From Flavobacteriales bacterium (lineage in GTDB: Bacteria; Bacteroidota; Bacteroidia; Flavobacteriales; Flavobacteriaceae): DNA of 33,034 nt. The stretch spans positions 1 through 33,034 of the forward strand of contig JALWLE010000136.1 in NCBI GenBank assembly GCA_026996605.1, read 5' to 3'. The first letter of the stretch is position 1. Each line of letters starts with the position of its first letter. A program made the position numbers and the translations under genes. Under the pieces are notes generated by a model. That model saw nothing but the letters and a program-made list of their open reading frames with translations, searched no databases and was not told the origin of the DNA. Shown here piece after piece: positions 24,254 through 33,034 of this stretch.

Positions 24254-27200
24254 ATGTTTCGTAAAATTCTGTTTCCCTTACTGATTTTATGGGCTTGTTC
24301 GAGTCCTAAAAATCAAAACATCCATCAAGAGACACCTCAAAATCCTTCACAAAAGTCAATTGACAGCATGAAGCAAGTACACTATTCGTCTTATCCGGAC
24401 CTTTGGCAAAAAGTCATCAAATATGAAAAAAACGGCTTGACCAAATCTGCCTATAAGTTAGTCAAGGAAATATATACCAAAGCCAAAAAAGAACACAACA
24501 GTCCGCAAATTGTAAAGAGTTTGCTCTACCAATCTAAATATATGATGCAATTGGAAGAAGATAGTCAGCTCAAAATTGTGCATAAATTTGAACAGGAAAT
24601 AGCGTCTAGCCAACCGCCGGTTAAAAACATTTTAGAAAGTTATTTGGCGCAACTCTATTGGCAATATTACCAAGCCAACCGGTGGAAATTCGCCCACCGT
24701 ACCGAAACAGCAAGCGCAGTTGACCCCGAAGATTTCAGAACTTGGGATTTAAACACCCTTTATAAAGCGGTTTATACGCATTTTAACCGTTCGCTGCAAC
24801 AGCCTGAAGTTTTAAAAGTCATTCCGGTCAAAGTTTGGAAAGACATTTTAAACTTGTCAGACAAAGCCAATAAATACCAACCGGTATTGTATGATGTTTT
24901 GGTTCACGAAGCCCTTCGATTTTACGAAAATAAAGAAAATGCTTTAACCGCACCGGCACAAAATTTCTATATTGATAAACCAGAATTTTTATCTGATGTC
25001 GATGAATTTATCAGGTTGAAAATCAACACTAAAGATACGCTATCCAAACAATATCAAGCATTAAAAATATACCAATCTTATTTACAATTTCGCTTGAATG
25101 ACAAACAACACTTTGACGCACTTGCCTATACCGATTTACAGCGTTTGCAATTTGTTTATAACAACGCTGTTTTTCCTAACAAAGAACAGGTATTCCTAAA
25201 AGCCCTTCAAAATTTTACCAAAAAATACGAAAGTTCACAGGTATCCGCTTTGGCTTATTATAAAATGGCGACCGTCTTAAATCAATTAGGCAATAAATAT
25301 ACCCCGAGTCAAGACGATACCTATCGTTGGTCCAAAAAAGAAGCCATTGCTGTTTGCAATACCGCCATTAAAAAATACCCGGGCACACAAGGTGCTGCGA
25401 GTTGCCGCAACTTAATCTCAGAGATACAATCTAAAGAACTAAGAGTCGAAATTGAAAAATATATCCCTGAAAATCAACCGTCGTTAATCAAAATTGATTT
25501 TCGTAATTTGTCAGATGCAGTATTGAAAATTTATCGTTTGTCACACGAGCAAATCCAACAATTAAATAGAATTAATGAAGCTCAAGAAAGACGTGATTTT
25601 ATAGAAAAGTTTACGCCCGTCAAAACTTATGATTATACCTTACCTAACGAACAAGATTACCGAAATCACAGTACGGAACGCATCATAGACGGCTTGCCAA
25701 ACGGGGAATATATTTTATTCTTGACCACAAAGAATCATAAAACTTTCGGTATCACCTCGTTTCAAGTTACCGATGTGCTTTTGCAAACCATGGGGCGTTT
25801 GGGACGTAAAACGGATTTTGTCGTTCTAAATCGTCAAAACGGATTGCCGGTTGCCAATGCGACCATAACCTTAAAAAAACAAGATTATCACGGCAAATGG
25901 AAAACTGTCAAAAACTTAAAAACCGACCGGAAAGGTCAGGTATCATGTTCAAAATTATCATCCGAATATCGAATCATCGTTAAATATGACAACGGTAAAA
26001 CGGCATATTTTACAGAATCTATTCCCTATATTTACCGACCAAGAGCTGAAAAAAAACATCATACGGCATTTATCTTTACCGACCGCAGTATTTACCGCCC
26101 CGGACAAACTGTTTATTTTAAAGCCATTTGTTTGACCAAACTGCCCAACCATTCCAAAGTTTTAAACGGATTGCCGGTTCGTATTCTGTTGTTTGATGTC
26201 AACCGGCAAAAAATAGGTGAAAAAACATTGAGAACCAACGATTTCGGTTCGGTACACGGCGAATTTATCCTACCCGAACAAGGCTTAACCGGCAGTTTTA
26301 GTTTGAAAATTGAATCAACCAAAATTGGACTGTACAACAGTAAACAAATAAGAGTCGAAGCCTATAAACGTCCAAAATTTGAAGTCACCTTAAAAAAACC
26401 TGAAAAAACTTACAAAGTCAATGACGATATTGAAGTTAAAGGACTTGCCGAGAGTTTTGCCGGGAGTAAAATAACCGGTGCCGAAGTTACCTATCGGGTC
26501 AAGCGTGAAGTATCAATGCCGCGTTGGTGGTATTGGTATAGACCTGCTTACCGGTCGCAGCCGCAAGAAATAGCCCACGGCACAACTACTACTGATGACA
26601 AAGGGCAATTTATCATCAAATTTAAAGCACTTCCTGACCGTAGTGTCAAACCCGAAAACGATCCTGTATTCCATTATAAAGTTTATGCCGAAGTAACCGA
26701 CCTAAACGGCGAAACCCATAGCCGCGAATTAACCGTTAATGCAGGTTATAAACAGCTCAAATTGGTGCTGGAAATGCCCGAAAAAATACAAAAAACCCAA
26801 GCTGACACCATTCATATCCAAAGTTTGAATCTCAACGATGTTAAAGTGCCGGCGAGTGTACAATTAAAGATATATAAACTTAAGGCGCCGGACAGAGTCC
26901 TACGCAGCAGACCTTGGACCGTGCCGGATATTCAAAGTATTGACAAACAAGAATTTGTTAAAAAACTACCCCATATAGCTTACGACAAAACGGAAACCGA
27001 AAAGATATATTGGCCGGTAAAAAAACTATATTGGCAACAAAACATATTGACCGGTGAGCAAGAAAAAATTGCTTTTACACCTGAGCAAAATTTTCCAGCC
27101 GGACAGTATCTGGCTATAGCAACCACCAAAGACAAAGACGGGCAAGAAGTTACTGCCAAACATTGGTTTGAAATTAATAAAACCGACCAAAAACAAGTAG

Positions 27201-30200
27201 CGGATAACAAATATTTTGATGTCATCCAAAATAAAGATACTTATCAGCCCGGTGATGAACTCGTACTAAAAACCGGCTCGGCATCTACCGGAAGCAGAAT
27301 GCAAATTTGGGTGGAAAAAAATAGAAAAATCATCTCACAGGAAACTTTTATAAGTGACGGAACTTACAAAACGATTACAGTTCCCATAACCAAAAATGAT
27401 ATGGGTGGCTTTGTCGTACATTATGCTTTTAACGCTTTTAACGATTACAGACTCGGTAGTTTGAATATCAAAGTGCCTTATCCGTCAGACCAATTAGAAA
27501 TAGAAACGATCAGGTTTAGAGACAAACTCAAACCCGGACAACAAGAACAGTGGCGCTTTAAAATCAAAGGGGCACAAAGTCAAAAAGTTACTGCTGAAAT
27601 TTTAGCGTCTATGTACGATGCGTCTTTAGATCAATTTGTAGATCATACGTGGCATTTTAACCCCATTTCTTATAAAACCTATTATCAAGGAAGTATTATC
27701 CGGCAATCGGCTGGTTTTGGTCAAACGACAGCTTCTGTACCTTTGTATTCAAACTATTGGGGCTATAATGGTACTGCTAATTGGCGCAACAACAGTTTAC
27801 AGTGGTTTGGATTGAGATTTGGCAACTCATATAGGTATCATATAAGAAGTTCTCGTTTATATGGAGCTAGAATGGAAAAAGGTGTCTTAGCCGCTGAAAG
27901 TGATATGGCTGTTGAAGAACCTAATCTCGTAAGTTTTGCTATAGTAAAATCACAGCAACCGGAAAAACAAACATCTAAAGATGTCGCACCACCCGTACGA
28001 AGTGATTTTAAAGAAACCGCCTTTTTCTATCCCGAATTATATACGGATAAAGACGGCAATGTCGAATTCAGATTTACCGCCCCCGAAAGTTTGACCAAAT
28101 GGAAACTGCAATTATTGGCACACGACAAACAGTTGAAACATGGCTACAAAGAATTTTTTGCGCAAACCCAAAAAGATTTAATGGTATTTCCCAACGCGCC
28201 GCGTTTTGTCCGGCAAGGCGACACCTTGATGTTTAGCACCAAAATCAGTAATTTATCGGATAAAAAATTATTAGGAAAAGCGGAACTGACTTTGATAGAT
28301 GCCGTACATCAAAAAGATGTTACTAGTCGTATTTCAAAACATATCAAACAAAGTTTTAGTGTCGATGCCGGTGGCAATACGCAAGTTAGTTGGCAATTAA
28401 TCATTCCGGATGATATTGACGCCCTGCAATATGTTGTCAAAGCCAAAGCCGGCAACCAAACCGATGCCGAACAAAACTTTTTGCCGGTCTTGTCTAACCG
28501 GATGTTGGTTACCGAAACTATGCCGATGTGGGTACGCAGCGGGCAACATAAAACCTTTATATTAGACAAATTGGTAAACCCCCAAAGCAGGACTTTAAAA
28601 AATCACCGTTTGACCTTGGAAATTACCAGCAATCCGGCTTGGTATGCCGTACAAGCGTTACCGTATTTAATGGAATATCCCTACGAATGCAGCGAGCAGA
28701 CCTTTAGCCGGTATTATGCCAATACGTTGGCAGCGCATATTGTCCGGCAAAATCCGAAAATTAAAAAAGTATTTGATGTTTGGAAACACCTGAAATCCGA
28801 TGCTTTGTTGTCCAATTTGGAAAAAAATCAAGAACTTAAAAATATTCTGATTGAAGAAACCCCTTGGTTGCGTGATGCACGAAGCGAATCGGAACAAAAG
28901 AAACGCATCGCCTTGCTTTTTGACTTAAACAAAATGAGTTATATGCAGCAAATAAGCTTGCAAAAACTCTATAATTTGCAATTGCCTTCAGGCGGTTTTA
29001 CATGGTTTAAAGGCGGCCGTTATCCTAACCGGTATATCACACAACATATTGTTGCCGATTTTGGACATCTAAAACACTTGGGCATTGTTGAAAATCAACG
29101 AGTTATTTATCCTATGGTTGATAAAGCCATTCAATATTTGGACAAAGAAATCCGAAAAGATTACGAACATTTATTAGAAGTTGCCGCTAAACATCCAAAC
29201 AAACAAGCCTATTTGGATAACTATAAAACCGGTGCTTTCCAACTACACTATTTATATGCCCGTAGTTTTTATCCGGAATTTCCCCTATCAAAAGCCGTAA
29301 CCGAAGCAGTGGATTATTACCGCCGGCAAGCCCAAAAATATTGGTTGGATTACGCTTTGTACGAACAAGGCTTGTTGGCATTGGTGTCACATCGGCATAA
29401 GGATACTGAAATAGCCAAAAAAATCATCCGTTCGTTGGACGAAAACAGTATCAAGAGTGAAGAATTGGGTATGTATTGGAAAAACAACAGCGGCGGTTGG
29501 TTTTGGTATCAAGCGCCTATTGAAACCCAAGCCCTGTTGATAGAAGCCTTTGATGCCATAGACGGCGATGTCAAAAAAATAGACGAAATGCGGATTTGGT
29601 TGCTCAAACACAAGCAAACCAATGCTTGGAAAACCACCAAACAAACCACCGAAGCTATTTATGCCTTGCTTTTAAAAGGTACGGATTTCTTAGCATTGGA
29701 CAATACCGTTTCAGTAAAAATAGGCAATATAAAAATACAACCGGACAAAATGCCTGAAATCAAAACCGAAGCCGGAACAGGCTATATTAAAAAATCGTGG
29801 ACGGCTGACCAAATTACCCCCGATATGGGCAAAGTTAGCATTACCAAAAAAAGTAAAGGTATTGCTTGGGGCGCACTATATTGGCAGTATTTTGAAGATT
29901 TGGATAAAATTACCAATGCTAAAACACCGGTGGCTATTACCAAGGAATTATTCGTTAGAAAATTTACCGATACCGGTGAAGTTTTGCAGAAAATTGATAC
30001 AAAAACCGCTGTCAAGACCGGCTATTTGGTTCGCGTACGCATCGAAATCAAAGTGGATCGCCCTATGGAATATGTACACCTGAAAGATATGCGTGCAGCA
30101 GGATTTGAACCGGTCAATGTGTTGTCACGCTACAAATGGCAGGACGGCTTGGGCTACTACGAAGCCACCGGTGATACGGCTACCAATTTCTTTATCGATT

Positions 30201-30346
30201 TTCTACCCAAAGGTGTATATGTATTTGAATATGATTTGCGTGCCAACAATGCCGGTACTTATTCTAACGGCATCACGCAACTGCAATGTCTGTATGCACC
30301 GGAATTTAGCAGTCATAGCAAGGGGGTACGAATAAAGATCAATTGA
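24254..30346 (+). CDS. Bacterial alpha-2-macroglobulin family lipoprotein
   Basis: The protein has 2030 residues. The lipobox LILWAC puts the lipid Cys at residue 15. The N-terminal 400 residues are a helical, TPR-like Bacteroidota extension. MG-type beta domains follow, including FIFTDRSIYRPGQTVYFKAI (MG2-like) near 615. The central FFYPELYTDKDGNVEFRFTAPESLTKWKL is the family's A2M signature. The thioester site is CSEQ (Cys1479 to Gln1482) in YPYECSEQTFSRYYAN, with both reacting residues kept. The thioester helical domain follows to about 1800, then a C-terminal receptor-like domain. Such proteins trap proteases in the periplasm. No pbpC partner is adjacent, unlike in many Proteobacteria. 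No surface lipoprotein export signal is obvious after Cys15. Confidence 0.93.
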   Translation: MFRKILFPLLILWACSSPKNQNIHQETPQNPSQKSIDSMKQVHYSSYPDLWQKVIKYEKNGLTKSAYKLVKEIYTKAKKEHNSPQIVKSLLYQSKYMMQLEEDSQLKIVHKFEQEIASSQPPVKNILESYLAQLYWQYYQANRWKFAHRTETASAVDPEDFRTWDLNTLYKAVYTHFNRSLQQPEVLKVIPVKVWKDILNLSDKANKYQPVLYDVLVHEALRFYENKENALTAPAQNFYIDKPEFLSDVDEFIRLKINTKDTLSKQYQALKIYQSYLQFRLNDKQHFDALAYTDLQRLQFVYNNAVFPNKEQVFLKALQNFTKKYESSQVSALAYYKMATVLNQLGNKYTPSQDDTYRWSKKEAIAVCNTAIKKYPGTQGAASCRNLISEIQSKELRVEIEKYIPENQPSLIKIDFRNLSDAVLKIYRLSHEQIQQLNRINEAQERRDFIEKFTPVKTYDYTLPNEQDYRNHSTERIIDGLPNGEYILFLTTKNHKTFGITSFQVTDVLLQTMGRLGRKTDFVVLNRQNGLPVANATITLKKQDYHGKWKTVKNLKTDRKGQVSCSKLSSEYRIIVKYDNGKTAYFTESIPYIYRPRAEKKHHTAFIFTDRSIYRPGQTVYFKAICLTKLPNHSKVLNGLPVRILLFDVNRQKIGEKTLRTNDFGSVHGEFILPEQGLTGSFSLKIESTKIGLYNSKQIRVEAYKRPKFEVTLKKPEKTYKVNDDIEVKGLAESFAGSKITGAEVTYRVKREVSMPRWWYWYRPAYRSQPQEIAHGTTTTDDKGQFIIKFKALPDRSVKPENDPVFHYKVYAEVTDLNGETHSRELTVNAGYKQLKLVLEMPEKIQKTQADTIHIQSLNLNDVKVPASVQLKIYKLKAPDRVLRSRPWTVPDIQSIDKQEFVKKLPHIAYDKTETEKIYWPVKKLYWQQNILTGEQEKIAFTPEQNFPAGQYLAIATTKDKDGQEVTAKHWFEINKTDQKQVADNKYFDVIQNKDTYQPGDELVLKTGSASTGSRMQIWVEKNRKIISQETFISDGTYKTITVPITKNDMGGFVVHYAFNAFNDYRLGSLNIKVPYPSDQLEIETIRFRDKLKPGQQEQWRFKIKGAQSQKVTAEILASMYDASLDQFVDHTWHFNPISYKTYYQGSIIRQSAGFGQTTASVPLYSNYWGYNGTANWRNNSLQWFGLRFGNSYRYHIRSSRLYGARMEKGVLAAESDMAVEEPNLVSFAIVKSQQPEKQTSKDVAPPVRSDFKETAFFYPELYTDKDGNVEFRFTAPESLTKWKLQLLAHDKQLKHGYKEFFAQTQKDLMVFPNAPRFVRQGDTLMFSTKISNLSDKKLLGKAELTLIDAVHQKDVTSRISKHIKQSFSVDAGGNTQVSWQLIIPDDIDALQYVVKAKAGNQTDAEQNFLPVLSNRMLVTETMPMWVRSGQHKTFILDKLVNPQSRTLKNHRLTLEITSNPAWYAVQALPYLMEYPYECSEQTFSRYYANTLAAHIVRQNPKIKKVFDVWKHLKSDALLSNLEKNQELKNILIEETPWLRDARSESEQKKRIALLFDLNKMSYMQQISLQKLYNLQLPSGGFTWFKGGRYPNRYITQHIVADFGHLKHLGIVENQRVIYPMVDKAIQYLDKEIRKDYEHLLEVAAKHPNKQAYLDNYKTGAFQLHYLYARSFYPEFPLSKAVTEAVDYYRRQAQKYWLDYALYEQGLLALVSHRHKDTEIAKKIIRSLDENSIKSEELGMYWKNNSGGWFWYQAPIETQALLIEAFDAIDGDVKKIDEMRIWLLKHKQTNAWKTTKQTTEAIYALLLKGTDFLALDNTVSVKIGNIKIQPDKMPEIKTEAGTGYIKKSWTADQITPDMGKVSITKKSKGIAWGALYWQYFEDLDKITNAKTPVAITKELFVRKFTDTGEVLQKIDTKTAVKTGYLVRVRIEIKVDRPMEYVHLKDMRAAGFEPVNVLSRYKWQDGLGYYEATGDTATNFFIDFLPKGVYVFEYDLRANNAGTYSNGITQLQCLYAPEFSSHSKGVRIKIN

Positions 30347-30475
30347 TTAAATGGCTTATTTTTGAAAAAAATTAAAAAATGCATTACTAAAAGCTTGAAA
30401 TAATACCAAAAACATGAGAAAATCAAAGTTAAAATCTCTGTAATTTTCTTATTTTCGGGCGATAAAGCCTAAAAC

Positions 30476-31387
30476 ATGTATCAAGAGATTCTTAATGACA
30501 TTTTTGATGAAATCAATCGGCTAAATCTGCAAGGCAAGCAAGCGGATTATATTCCCGAATTGGCAAAAATTTCACCGGATAAATTTGCCATAAACCTTAC
30601 GGAGCTTTCCGGTAAAGGTTATGGTGTAGGAGATATATCTGACAAATTCAGCTTGCAAAGTATTGCTAAAGTCTTTGCTTTTACTTTGGCATACCGGCTT
30701 AAAGGGAGTGATGTGTTTCAACACGTAGGCGTAGAACCGTCGGGTGATCCCTTTAACTCATTGATACAATTGGAACAAGAACAAGGGATGCCCCGTAACC
30801 CCTTAATCAATGCCGGTGCACTGGCAATCTGCGATGTGCTAATAGACGAATTACCCAATCCGGAACAAAACTTATTTGATTTTATCAAAAAAATTGCTCG
30901 TAACGATGCCATCACTTATAACCCGAAAGTTTACCAATCTGAAAAAGCTACCGGTTATCGCAACCGTGCTTTAATTAATTTGATGAAATCTTTCGGGCGT
31001 ATCCATAACAATACTGAAACCGTTTTAGATTTGTATTTCAAATTGTGTTCGATAGAGATGACCGCACCTGAACTATCTCGCACCTTTCTGCTCTATGCCA
31101 ATCACGGTAAACTAACCGAAAGTCAAGAACAAATACTGACAAGCAGTCAAACCAAACGCTTAAATGCCATTATGCAAACATGCGGTTTCTATGATGAAGC
31201 AGGTGAATTCACCTTTCGGGTAGGGCTTCCCGGAAAAAGTGGCGTTGGTGGAGGTATTGCCGCTATTCACCCCGGCAAATATGCCGTGGCAGTTTGGAGT
31301 CCGCTACTGAATCTCAAAGGTAATTCGATTAAAGGTATGAAAGCGTTGGAATTGTTAACCACTAAATTAGGTTGGAGTATTTTTTGA
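30476..31387 (+). CDS. glsA: Glutaminase (glutaminase A family)
   Basis: The enzyme hydrolyses L-glutamine to glutamate and ammonia. At 303 residues it has normal length. The serine-lactamase-like catalytic motif S-x-x-K is Ser62-Lys65 in FSLQSIAKVF. Other family motifs are VGVEPSGDPFNSL, PRNPLINAGALA, YNPKVYQSEKATGYRNRA and the glycine-rich SGVGGGIAAIHPGKYAVAVWSP. No signal peptide is present, so it acts in the cytoplasm. A 129-bp gap separates it from the A2M gene. TATTTTCG (30450-30457) is a one-mismatch -7 box 18 bp before the start. It may support acid tolerance or nitrogen release, as inferred from the family. Confidence 0.95.
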   Translation: MYQEILNDIFDEINRLNLQGKQADYIPELAKISPDKFAINLTELSGKGYGVGDISDKFSLQSIAKVFAFTLAYRLKGSDVFQHVGVEPSGDPFNSLIQLEQEQGMPRNPLINAGALAICDVLIDELPNPEQNLFDFIKKIARNDAITYNPKVYQSEKATGYRNRALINLMKSFGRIHNNTETVLDLYFKLCSIEMTAPELSRTFLLYANHGKLTESQEQILTSSQTKRLNAIMQTCGFYDEAGEFTFRVGLPGKSGVGGGIAAIHPGKYAVAVWSPLLNLKGNSIKGMKALELLTTKLGWSIF

Positions 31388-31511
31388 AAAATTACTCCTG
31401 TTTTTTTATTAAGTAAAATTGATAAGAACTTTAAAACTACATAAAATCAAATCTTAATACCAACATCAAGCTAAGAATTTATTTTTAATCCGATAACTAT
31501 ATTACGGTAAA

Positions 31512-31730
31512 CTAGTTTTTTTTATACCACAAATAGTACAAATTGACCAATGAAATAAAAGCGTTACTGATAATCACCGGATAAGAATGCAACATAAAAC
31601 CATATATTACAAACAGCAAGCAAGCAATTGTATTGATGATACGTAATTTTTTTATATCCTTCATCAAAAAAGAAATCATTAAGGTTACCATAGCGATGTA
31701 ACCTGTCCATTCTACGATATTTTCATTCAT
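31512..31730 (-). CDS. Small YgjV-like/PQ-loop-type membrane protein
   Basis: This 72-residue protein has three hydrophobic helices, at about 8-24, 30-50 and 52-68, joined by KDIKKLRIINTIACLLFVIYGFMLHSYPVIISN. The pattern of an Asn-containing second helix and a short loop resembles half of a YgjV or SemiSWEET-like three-helix bundle, which acts as a dimer. Substrate is unknown. It follows a C69 peptidase gene but has its own promoter (31752-31781). Confidence 0.75.
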   Translation of the reverse strand: MNENIVEWTGYIAMVTLMISFLMKDIKKLRIINTIACLLFVIYGFMLHSYPVIISNAFISLVNLYYLWYKKN

Positions 31731-31751
31731 AATTGTATTTTTTCAAGCGCA

Positions 31752-31781
31752 CAAAGATACAATGAATTTTACTTATTTCAA
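31752..31781 (-). promoter_or_regulatory. Bacteroidota promoter of the YgjV-like gene
   Basis: On the minus strand TTG (complement of 31779-31781) is separated by exactly 19 bp from TATCTTTG (complement of 31752-31759). Its -33 element lies within the last codons of the upstream C69 peptidase gene. The start codon is 21 bp downstream. Confidence 0.65.
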
Positions 31782-33034
31782 CTGAGAATATATTAAATAA
31801 TCAAAATATTCACTAAGTTTTTCACCTAATACTTTATGATTCATTTTATATATGTCAAATAGTTTTTGTTCAGTATTTTTTTGATTAGCCAATAAAGCTC
31901 TTTCATACTTGTCAATTGTCGATTTACGTTTTTTGATACGAATGGCATATTTTTTATCAACCTTTTCTGCATCTTTAACAAATGTATTATAGAAATGCTT
32001 TTTGTTACGTTTAAATTTATCAAAATGATGTTGTAAGGCTGTTTTATAATCTGTAAAATTATTAAAAACTCCTGAAAAATGATTAATACCATTGTATAGA
32101 GGTATAAATGTATGGGAACAAGGGTGTACAAAAGATATCCAGATAGGATTTAAAGCATTAGGCACATAATTACGCAATTGCGCTACAAAACCATATTGTG
32201 TGCTTTGAGCACAAATAGCACGATGTGTCTTATGAGGTGACCCCAATGTATAATCTTTACTTTTGTCAAAAGGGGTTCCTTCGAAATGCGATCGCAAAAC
32301 ATGAAATAAATCAGGTAGTTTAATCAAATCTTTGGCATAAAATGAAAAAGGTAAAGTATCGGTTATAACATATTTTGTGTCAGACAAACGATTAATAGCA
32401 TCAATATGTCGTTCAGTGTTTACGGGGTGTTTTAAACTTTGTGGGGCGGCATAAGCCAGTCTAAAATTAAAACTCTTATCATCTCCTTCATACCAATGTC
32501 GTTTGCGTGCATAATCAATAAGGTCTTTTGAACCGTAAAAATTCAAAGTATCTTTTAAATCAATCTTACCAATTGTATAGTAGTTTGGGATAATAGCTAC
32601 TTGATCATCCGGAACACGTTGTGCTACCCAATGTTTACCTTTAACCGCCGCTAACATCCACGCTTCGTTTTTATCGGCAATGCTATAAGTGCGACCGGAC
32701 GAAGTATAGCCATATTTTTCAATCAGTTTACCGCCTATTTTTACGGCTTCTCTTGCTGTTTTGGCTTGTAAGACCATAGCTCTACGCAACCAGTATCCGA
32801 TACCGCCATCGCTCAAATCCGGTTGCTCTTCTTTGGAACGACAAGCATCTGAAACAATGGTAACACCATATTCATTCTGATAAGAGTCTGAAAATTCCAT
32901 ACCGGGCATTTCCATCCAAATTGTAGCATATGTTATGGGCGAAAGGCGTAAAGTTCCTCCGTTTTTCATCTTGACTTCAATAGAATCTTTACTTTCCATA
33001 CGTGGTATTTTAAACAAATTGACTGTTTGATTAC
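31773..33034 (-). CDS. C69 family dipeptidase (5' end outside the window)
   Basis: The frame is open to the right edge, reading NQTVNLFKIPRMESKDSIEV at its visible start, so the true start lies beyond 33034. A TTG at 33015 is unlikely to be the real one. About 419 residues remain of a protein that in Bacteroidota is usually about 540-560. Family features seen are WMEMPGMEFSDSYQNEYGVTI, VSDACRSKE, IGYWLRRAMVLQAKTAREAVKIG, YSIADKNEAWMLAAVKGKHWVAQRVPDD and HRAICAQSTQYGFVAQLRNYVP. The missing part should hold the signal peptide and the catalytic N-terminal nucleophile Cys. C69 enzymes cleave dipeptides or short peptides. In this family they are usually secreted or periplasmic. Confidence 0.87.
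   Translation of the reverse strand, partial: NQTVNLFKIPRMESKDSIEVKMKNGGTLRLSPITYATIWMEMPGMEFSDSYQNEYGVTIVSDACRSKEEQPDLSDGGIGYWLRRAMVLQAKTAREAVKIGGKLIEKYGYTSSGRTYSIADKNEAWMLAAVKGKHWVAQRVPDDQVAIIPNYYTIGKIDLKDTLNFYGSKDLIDYARKRHWYEGDDKSFNFRLAYAAPQSLKHPVNTERHIDAINRLSDTKYVITDTLPFSFYAKDLIKLPDLFHVLRSHFEGTPFDKSKDYTLGSPHKTHRAICAQSTQYGFVAQLRNYVPNALNPIWISFVHPCSHTFIPLYNGINHFSGVFNNFTDYKTALQHHFDKFKRNKKHFYNTFVKDAEKVDKKYAIRIKKRKSTIDKYERALLANQKNTEQKLFDIYKMNHKVLGEKLSEYFDYLIYSQLK

Noticed and set aside
31841-32131. 96-residue ORF within the C69 peptidase
   Set aside because: It overlaps the clearly conserved peptidase frame on the same strand and shows no family match.
1-33034. CRISPR arrays, tRNA or rRNA genes
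   Set aside because: No regularly spaced repeats were seen, no cloverleaf with a TTCGA arm was convincing, and no conserved rRNA stretches were found. A dedicated search was not possible here.

Overview
The window is from a low-GC member of the Bacteroidota, most likely class Flavobacteriia. The evidence is: two secreted proteins, at least one with a type IX secretion (T9SS) C-terminal sorting domain; a CarboxypepD_reg/plug/barrel TonB-dependent receptor; an ECF sigma / small membrane protein / periplasmic Spy-like trio typical of flavobacteria; promoters of the TTG-N19-TANNTTTG type; and starts without visible Shine-Dalgarno sequences. No rRNA, tRNA, CRISPR array, integrase or intact transposase was seen. 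Most of the window is ordinary chromosomal housekeeping, with palindromic repeats in nearly every larger gap.

Layout, left to right. Positions 1-414 are intergenic and hold two repeat relics and a terminator. The minus-strand ECF operon (1894 down to 415) comes next, then a minus-strand START-like gene facing prfB. prfB (2515-3622) is read through a programmed +1 frameshift. Then come tryptophanase (3731-5107), a repeat-rich gap, a TonB-dependent receptor (5420-7783) and a convergent cysteine-free FAD/NAD(P) oxidoreductase (9323-7899). A plus-strand run follows: CapA-like phosphoesterase, PlsC-like acyltransferase and a rhodanese/persulfide-dioxygenase fusion (9411-12393). A minus-strand block holds DUF2905, a radical SAM protein, cysS and folE (16159-12418). 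PPK2 and the two secreted proteins are on the plus strand (16287-19807). A DUF3352-MORN fusion protein and tyrS are on the minus strand (23581-19863). A dual-CDGSH protein, a 2030-residue alpha-2-macroglobulin lipoprotein and glutaminase are on the plus strand (23704-31387). A small YgjV-like membrane protein and a C69 peptidase cut by the window edge close the window on the minus strand.

Functionally the genes group loosely. prfB, cysS and tyrS serve translation. Tryptophanase, glutaminase, the C69 peptidase and the TonB receptor suggest peptide or amino-acid scavenging. The rhodanese-dioxygenase fusion handles sulfane sulfur, possibly linked to cysteine breakdown. The A2M lipoprotein, CapA-like protein, ECF trio and DUF3352-MORN protein belong to the cell envelope.

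I found no clear multi-gene system that is wholly new. The most unusual signals are the prfB frameshift site without a Shine-Dalgarno-like stimulator, a dispersed CCCGAY hairpin family with a covarying base pair, a dense nest of perfect palindromes upstream of the DUF3352 gene, an open N-terminal extension of the radical SAM gene lacking a standard start codon, and the uncharacterised pair of secreted proteins.
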